Source of the DNA: Eudorina sp. 2006-703-Eu-15
Taxonomy: Eukaryota; Chlorophyta; Chlorophyceae; Chlamydomonadales; Volvocaceae
Length of the DNA: 64,000 bases
NCBI GenBank assembly: GCA_003117195.1
Contig: BDSI01000023.1
Coordinates: 806,001-870,000, forward strand
Direction of reading: 5' to 3'
The position numbers and the translations under genes were made by a program. Each line of letters starts with the position of its first letter. Positions within the stretch are counted from its first letter, which is position 1. Shown piece by piece: positions 58,278 to 64,000 of this stretch. The notes beneath the pieces were generated by a model. That model did not search any database, had not been told where the DNA came from, and was given only the letters and a program-made list of their open reading frames with translations.

Positions 58278-58821
58278 TTACTGCACAACGATCTTGCCGA
58301 CCATGCCAGCGCCCTGGTGCGGCTCGCAGTAGTAGCCGTACTCGCCCGCGGTGGTCAGCTTGACGCTGTAGGTCTCACCCGGGGCGTTCAGGAGATCGCC
58401 GCGCGAGATGGCATCAGCGTTCACACCGCCCTGTAATGAGAGGAGGCAGGACATTCCACGTCAGCTTTCTCGACCTCGATTGCGCATCGGCACAATTTTC
58501 ACTTTCAAACACGCGATCTGCAGCATTAATCCTTACCGGCACGGCATCCTCATCGAAAACAACGTTGTGCGGGAAGCCAGCGTTGTTAACGAAGTTGACG
58601 GTCTCGCCCGACTTAATCGTGACGGTGGCCGGCTCGAACACCAGAGCACCGGAGTCAGCGCCCAGCTTCACGGTGACATCGGCGTGAGCAGCCAGGGTCA
58701 GGGCCATAGAGGCAACCGAGACACCAGCAACAGAGGCCACGCGGCTGACGGCAGCCTTCAGCGAGGCAACCGGGCGGACAGCGCCGGCGCGGGAAGCAGG
58801 GGCACGCAGGGTAGCCTTCAT
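58278..58821 (-). CDS. PETE: Plastocyanin precursor, chloroplast
   Basis: A soluble copper protein of the thylakoid lumen that carries electrons from cytochrome f to photosystem I. Exons 58821-58537 and 58430-58278 join in phase 0 (DEDAVP|GGVNADA) to 145 residues, the usual volvocine preprotein length. The bipartite lumen-targeting presequence starts [20 protein letters not shown], has an RRxxx-free basic stretch followed by a hydrophobic segment ([14 protein letters not shown]), and is cleaved after AHA. The mature protein has all four copper ligands: His in [13 protein letters not shown], and Cys, His and Met in [11 protein letters not shown]. Also present are the acidic patch region and the C terminus MVGKIVVQ. 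Only one short intron (106 bases), and codon use typical of a highly expressed algal gene. No defect seen. Confidence 0.99.
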
Positions 58822-60529
58822 TTTTGCTGAAGTGGATGTGATACGCTGTAATTCCAGGTATGCTTCACTAAGGTCGCCTTCCTGGTTTAATGGAGCTTGC
58901 TCAGGTACGACGGATGAGGAGATTGTGCACAAGGCCCTAAAGGAGCGACCTTGGGCAAGCGCAGCTGCGCTTTTCGGGAAGTTCCTTAATCTCTATTGAT
59001 CATCTCGCATTGGCATCTGGTTGCCGCGTGCGCCAGTTGTGCGAGCCTTGCATTAGCGTAAGCAATTGCATGGAGCAACCATGCTGTATCAGCGTTGATA
59101 CTGTTTGAAATATTCAATTCATTTAAAGCGTGTTCTGTTAATACAATTACCCATTTATGGGTGCAATTGAGCACAGTGCAGCATCTCCTGTCTGCATGTC
59201 GTTTTAGAGAGGGTCCATTCGTTGACAGCTTAACAGCCAGTGTTGTGTATGGAGCCTTTCACCAACCTCGAATGCCACGAAAGCATGCAGTTGAATTGAT
59301 ACCTTTGCCACGTCAGCGCAAGGGTACATGCCTAGAACTGTTTTTCTTTGATCGCCTCCGTTTTCTCTGGAGTACTCCAGGACTATTCTTTGGAAAGGAG
59401 GAATTGCTGCAGTTCGTGTCAGACAAACATTCCATTGTCGCTGTACTTGATCGGGTGCGACGGTTCGTGGTAGTCACTACAAGTGGGGGACGGGTTCGCC
59501 GTCGACCGCACAAGGTCGACAGCTCATAGACGTCTATCGGCGCCCGTCGAACCTCAGCGTGTTGTGCACGCTAGATGCCCAAACATGCTGATACCAGGAA
59601 AAAACCATGCACGAAGGAGCGTTGGCTGCTGATGGGTTTCCCCAATATCTCAGTTGCTCCAACTCAGCACGGCCAGAAATGTATCCGGTGCTCAATAACC
59701 AGGAGGTGTTGTAGATACCCAGTTGACACAGAAGATGGATCGATTTCCACGTCGTAAGCAGGGCCTACTACTGGCAGCGCCTTGAGCGCCATGTCGAGTA
59801 GCGCAGACTTGCATGCAATAACACCGCTGCGAAACCCAGCGCAACCGAACAGCAGAACGAACCGAACAGCAGAACGAACCGCACCTTCCTGTTCCAGGCG
59901 GCCAGGTGCTTTTGCAGGATCGGCGTTCAAACGCTTCACAAGCACAAACAACCTACCCCGCCCAACGATTCGCTCCCAGCTCCCAGCGGTACCCCGCACG
60001 TCTGGGACATGGCGCCCCCCAACCCGATGTTCTGGTTCACCGGATGGGCGGTCACTGAGTCCCAACCCAACCACCGGGTAGCCTCTGATAGTCCAATACT
60101 AGACTGCGGAACCAGAGAACCTGGCATGAACTGCTGACAGCAACCAGACACCTGAAACAGACAAATGATATGCAGGCCAGTCGTATCACGAATGTCATCC
60201 GTCCAGGTAGTTGGGCTACTCATATCAAGTCATGACCAGGAACCGACGCCTTCTCATGTGCCGCGAGGCCAAATGCATGTTGCAAAAACCCAAACACATT
60301 CCGTTGTCCGCAAGCTTCGTCTCCGACTCCGGCGTTGCCCCCATGCCCTGCCAGGCCGTGACCACACCAGACTCCTCGCTTTCGACTCACGACATGCAAC
60401 CGCAGAATTTCGCGCAGTGCACAACAAGCAACGCTTGTGTGGACGCCAGGTCGCCGCCCCACGCGCGTGCCTGACCAAGCAAGCTTAACCTTGCTCAATC
60501 GCCGCCAGCCAACCGTACCCGGGTCATTG
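58822..60529. other. Plastocyanin promoter, intergenic DNA and Rxt3 3' region
   Basis: The left part must hold the plastocyanin promoter. The stretch 58980-59500 is notably AT-rich. The right part should include the 3' UTR of the Rxt3 gene. Except for the uncertain open frame at 59095-59529, nothing on either strand shows recognisable protein motifs. Confidence 0.5.
59095..59529 (+). CDS. Uncertain open frame, 144 codons, function unknown
   Basis: An intact ATG-to-TAG frame in AT-rich DNA, where chance open frames are less favoured than in the GC-rich parts. The protein has a normal, non-repetitive composition with hydrophobic and basic stretches (GTCLELFFFDRLRFLW, DRVRRFVVVTTSGGRVRRRP). I recognise no domain. 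It could be a fragment of a mobile element or a chance frame. Its position between two minus-strand genes argues for neither. Confidence 0.25.
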   Translation: MILFEIFNSFKACSVNTITHLWVQLSTVQHLLSACRFREGPFVDSLTASVVYGAFHQPRMPRKHAVELIPLPRQRKGTCLELFFFDRLRFLWSTPGLFFGKEELLQFVSDKHSIVAVLDRVRRFVVVTTSGGRVRRRPHKVDSS

Positions 60530-63398
60530 CTACAGTTCCATGTCCGTCCCCCTCGTGTTTGGCATGAAGTGCATCCTCCGGAGGGTGTACTCCTTGCCCC
60601 GGAGGTGCAACGATGAGACGCCCCACTGCAGGGGCAAGAGGAAGGCAAGAACCAGCTCAGACATACCTTGAAACAGAAACGAGGCACCAGTCGCCCACCG
60701 CATGGACTCAAGGGTCCCCACAATTCACCCGATGTGTCCGCATGCAGAGTAAGTGGACACTTCGGGCCCTAGGTTCAATAACGGCGCATGCCAACCCGAG
60801 ATGCTCATATGTTATCGTGATGTTGTAACAATAAGAAGTGGTCACGGCGTTGGCCCTTCCGAGGTGTTTCCTTTTTCAACCACAACCCCACCCCGCTCAC
60901 CTGAAACTCCTCCCACTCGACGTCCTTCTCCACCACCTCCACCAGCTCCGCCGGCTGAGGCACCCCCGTCTTCTGGAGCAAGCTAATTGGCAGCGGTGCT
61001 TTGCACCGGGCGAAGGTGAAGAGGTCCTGTGGATAACAAATGAGACGCACGGGCATGAGATCCCCCACTGCCATCCGTCCATACACAGCAAAATAACACC
61101 CGGCTTTCCCGCGCATGCGCTTGCCCAAGCACGCGTGGCTCCTTCCACGGGTGCATGTTTGCTAGTCATCGTCAGCACTCACCGCCCATCGGTCGCGCCG
61201 GCGGTACACAAGCCAGGGTCATGGTACAACACATGCGCATGCCGACTGGCAAATCGACACCACAAGGGATTGGTCCCACTGGAGAGGAGACTCCCTCTTC
61301 CCATCCATACGCGTCAACCCGGTCGCCCGGCCTCTCACCTTGCCCTTCGGGTCGTCGCTCGTTGACACGCAGCACAACTGGTACCGCTCGCTGCACAGTT
61401 CCGTTTGCATGGGGGTACGGGTTGGGATGTCATCGACTGATGATTTATGGTCCTGGCCGTAAGTAATCGTGCCGTCTTCCGAGCTGTCACTCCCACTGGG
61501 CAAGTGCATCTCAGTCTAGGCAGCTCCTAGACTGCACACACGCTCGCGGTGGCCCTAAGAGCTGAGCCATGGGACGATGATTGCACTTGTCTCGTCAAAA
61601 CATCTCGTCTGCGCTGCGACGGCACCCGAGTTGCTTTCAGGGCAGTCTTTAAGTTCATTTTCTACCCTCCGCACCGTGGCCAGACTGTCTCCGCTAACAT
61701 GCTCCTCCAAGCCAGTTTTCACCGTTATCCCCGCCAACCCTCTCAACAGGCTCCTGTCTTCCACTCCCCGCCCGCACCAGTTGGTCTCCAGGAAAAGCAC
61801 CTCGCTGCGGAGGCGGGCGCTGGTCCAACCCGGCGGTTTCATCCCCTTGTCAGCGATCGCCGATAACGTGTATTTCAGCCAGGGCTCGTTGCAGAGATTG
61901 AACTGGATCGACACCTCTTGGCTGATCCTGGAAGTTGGGGGAAAGATAAACACGGCTTGTGACATGGTATTTGGAATGCTCCCCCAGCAACCAAACCTCC
62001 GCCCCACCCAATGACGCTGGCCGGGCCGGAACGCACACCGTCCGTGCATACCGTACGGATAATCGACTGAGCGCCGTCAAAAGCTACCCGCACTGCGTCC
62101 CTGTCTACGGTCGGACACGGAGGCATCGTCCCTTGTCGCCGCAAGCATGCCACATACTTGCTCTTTGCGCCCGTCGTCCGCGTCGTGATTTGCCGGTCCG
62201 AGACCATAGGCTGCACGGTGGGGTAGGGCGCTGGAACCTCGTCCACACAGGGCTGCAAGTCAATGGTGGTCCCGCTCCGCGTGGTAAGCCAACACCGCTC
62301 AACCTGGAAGGTGGGTGAGCGGGGCGGTTGGCATCACCCCAGTCCACACCCGCAGCGTCCACCGTAACATGATTTCCTCAAAACCCACATCAGTATGACG
62401 GCCCATAGCTTGGTGCAACCCGCGCAGCCATAGCGGTGCTGATGGGGAAATTCGCAAATCAGGCATACTGGCAGAGTTGTGGCATACGTGCACTATTCTC
62501 TTACATAGCGTTCGTGCACCCTAGCACGAAGGCGCCGTCAGGTGCGGACCAGCGCACACCTGGAGGAGGCATTTAGTACAGGGAACATAGTTGTCATGTG
62601 CTTCATGTGCTCACCTGGTACGAGCATCCATCCCCCGGTGAGCACCACAGGCGCGACTTGACGAATCGCGCACGGGAGTTGTACTTCTCTTGAGGCGGTA
62701 GCAACTTTAATTGTGCCCGGAACTCCGCTACTGTGTTTGGTGGGTGCGACAGGTAGTGCGCATAGAAGCCCATGTGCATGAGCACCGCGACAAGGTCGGA
62801 ATCCGCAGTGTAGACCGTGTCACCCCAGATCTGACGAGCTTTGACCTGAAGGGGGTCCAGCATGTGTGCCGCCGTACATCGTCAACGTGTGTCCAGACCG
62901 CAACAAACCTAGGCTGGACACCGAAAACGTCCAGCGAACAACCCTGCTTGGATCCAGCATGCCTTCGCCCGCGTTAGGTCCCAGCTCTGCCGACCGTTCG
63001 GCAAGTTGCCGGAGAGCTGCATGACACTAACTCCAACAATACATAACATTTAACATGAAATCTCCCGAGTTCTGGATCCTGACAACGCAAATCGAAGACA
63101 ACTTGGGACGTTCGGACCATGAATGATTGCATGTGTATAGCTGCCAATCATTTGCAAATGCATGTGCTTATGCGTCTACGCTAATCCACTTACACGCTTG
63201 TTATCTTTCGTCATGTGCTCCGGAGCGATAACCACCTGCGAGCAGAGACCCAGGAGATTATGGGTCCATCGTGACGCTACAATTTTCCCATGCCAACTGA
63301 ACTGACCTCGACATTTTGTTCCCCCTTCTTGTACAGGTCCTGAAGGTTTGGTAGTGGCTCATCCGCTCGATAGGCTATCAAAGGCCCCCGCCCACCGT
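60530..63398 (-). CDS. RXT3: Rxt3-domain protein (histone-deacetylase-complex-associated), 5' end unresolved
   Basis: In yeast, Rxt3 is a subunit of the Rpd3L histone deacetylase complex; plants have a single-domain homologue. Exons resolved by phase: 63398-63307, 63235-63194, 62845-62615, 62303-62158, 61927-61778, 61495-61339, 61026-60901, 60625-60530. Successive motifs match the plant protein: EPLPNLQDLYKKGEQNVE, VVIAPEHMTKDNKR, then the Rxt3 core ARQIWGDTVYTADSDLVAVL, LLPPQEKYNSRAR, VERCWLTTRSGTTIDLQP, SIQFNLCNEPWLKYTLSAIA, TSARLRSEVLFLETN, SERYQLCCV, VEWEEFQWGVSSLHLRGKEY and TLRRMHFMPNT. The stop is at 60530-60532. The first listed exon starts in phase 1 after an acceptor, so at least one more exon lies at 63399 or beyond, possibly off the window. 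The family's N terminus is low-complexity, so it could not be located. Confidence 0.88.
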
Positions 63399-64000
63399 CT
63401 GCACGAGCGCGGGATACACATTTTTAGCAATGATTTTGCCCACTGCATTGACATGATACAGTGTCCACCATTACAGCCACGTGGGCAACGTTTATTCACC
63501 TCTGCGGGACATTTCGTGTCAGGACAGCTCGTTAGCTCAACCGTATCCAAGGCGAAGGCTCGATGACCTGAGACTGCATAATCATTTGGAATAGCACATA
63601 TACATAGTTGCAAGGTATGACCGTTGGCAAAGTTGTGCCACCGCAGACCCGGGTATCCGAAACCTCGAAACTTTGGAGCTAGTTGGGTGCACAACGCCAC
63701 ATCAAGTAGTGCCTTGCGTAGTTGCACTCTATTACTAGCGGTGCATCCCAGCTTACAGCATATGGTCATGCTATGAAATTTGTCCGGGCAATCGGGCACT
63801 GCAACCCAGGCGCGTACAGCAGCTACCTCCATGGCATACAGCTATTCGACTCATTTACCGCATACTTGTACAATGCATCTTGATTTACTGTAGCTTAACC
63901 CAGCCTCACCACGGCTACGCCCAACCGCCTCCTTCAGGAGGCCGCCGCTGCGCCTACGCGCAGGCTGGAACACCTGGACTGCCAAGGAGTTAGGTGCTGC
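63399..64000. other. Unresolved right end, probably 5' intron/exons of the Rxt3 gene
   Basis: The Rxt3 model needs an upstream exon on the minus strand ending with one extra base. No candidate with recognisable sequence was found. A short palindrome (cctccttcaggagg) lies at 63930-63943. Confidence 0.35.

Noticed and set aside
59664..60074. Minus-strand 136-codon frame near the Rxt3 3' end
   Set aside because: No recognisable domain. It lies where the Rxt3 3' UTR is expected, and gaacagcagaacgaaccg repeats disturb it.
63359..63832. Minus-strand 157-codon frame as the N terminus of the Rxt3 gene
   Set aside because: Its frame differs from the EPLPNLQDLYKKGEQNVE exon and the peptide has no similarity to the family. 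The real upstream exon is not identified.
63925..63965. Hairpin at the right edge as a possible tRNA or SINE
   Set aside because: The palindrome is short, and no tRNA cloverleaf, A box or B box could be laid out.

Overview
The window is nuclear DNA of a volvocine green alga (Chlamydomonas/Volvox/Gonium relatives). The evidence is the very high GC, short exons separated by GT-AG introns rich in C/T and G runs, Ala/Gly/Ser-rich low-complexity protein insertions, TGTAA polyadenylation-type signals, and a plastocyanin precursor that closely resembles the Chlamydomonas protein. No prokaryotic operon, CRISPR array, rRNA or tRNA gene was recognised. All gene models were spliced by hand from reading-frame phase and family motifs. 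No transcript evidence was available.

Layout, left to right. (1) 265-15733 (+): a giant membrane receptor/nucleotidyl cyclase, 5' truncated, with a periplasmic-binding-like ectodomain, one membrane helix, and two class III cyclase domains with complementary catalytic residues. (2) 20974-26191 (-): a histidine-phosphatase (phosphoglycerate-mutase-like, AT74 type) protein with an N-terminal coiled coil. (3) 26639-30012 (+): THO complex subunit 7. (4) about 31500-34338 (+): a DHHC-type S-acyltransferase that lacks three of the four ligands of its second zinc site. (5) 36054-38014 (+): plastid-type FolD (methylene-THF dehydrogenase/cyclohydrolase). (6) 40962-41967 (+): an unrecognised coiled-coil/acidic protein. 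(7) 44088-50918 (-): SRP72. (8) 51358-58110 (+): PYROXD1-type FAD/NAD oxidoreductase, with one GC-AG intron. (9) 58278-58821 (-): plastocyanin precursor. (10) 60530-63398 (-): Rxt3 domain protein, with the 5' end unresolved or beyond the window.

The genes are unrelated housekeeping and signalling functions rather than a pathway cluster. Two pairs are divergent with about 440 bp between start codons (AT74-like/THO7 and SRP72/PYROXD1). PYROXD1 and plastocyanin converge, with stop codons 167 bp apart.

The most striking non-gene signal is a set of short dispersed repeat families that recur inside introns of different genes, usually in gene-sense orientation. Their 3' ends, such as a ...caatttcctatacccc or ...caatttaaccc tail, often lie just upstream of 3' splice sites. 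They look like introner-like (intron-generating or intron-invading) elements. Minisatellites are also mostly intronic. Several long intergenic stretches (15734-20973, 34339-36053, 38015-40961, 41968-44087, 58822-60529) hold no gene I can support.
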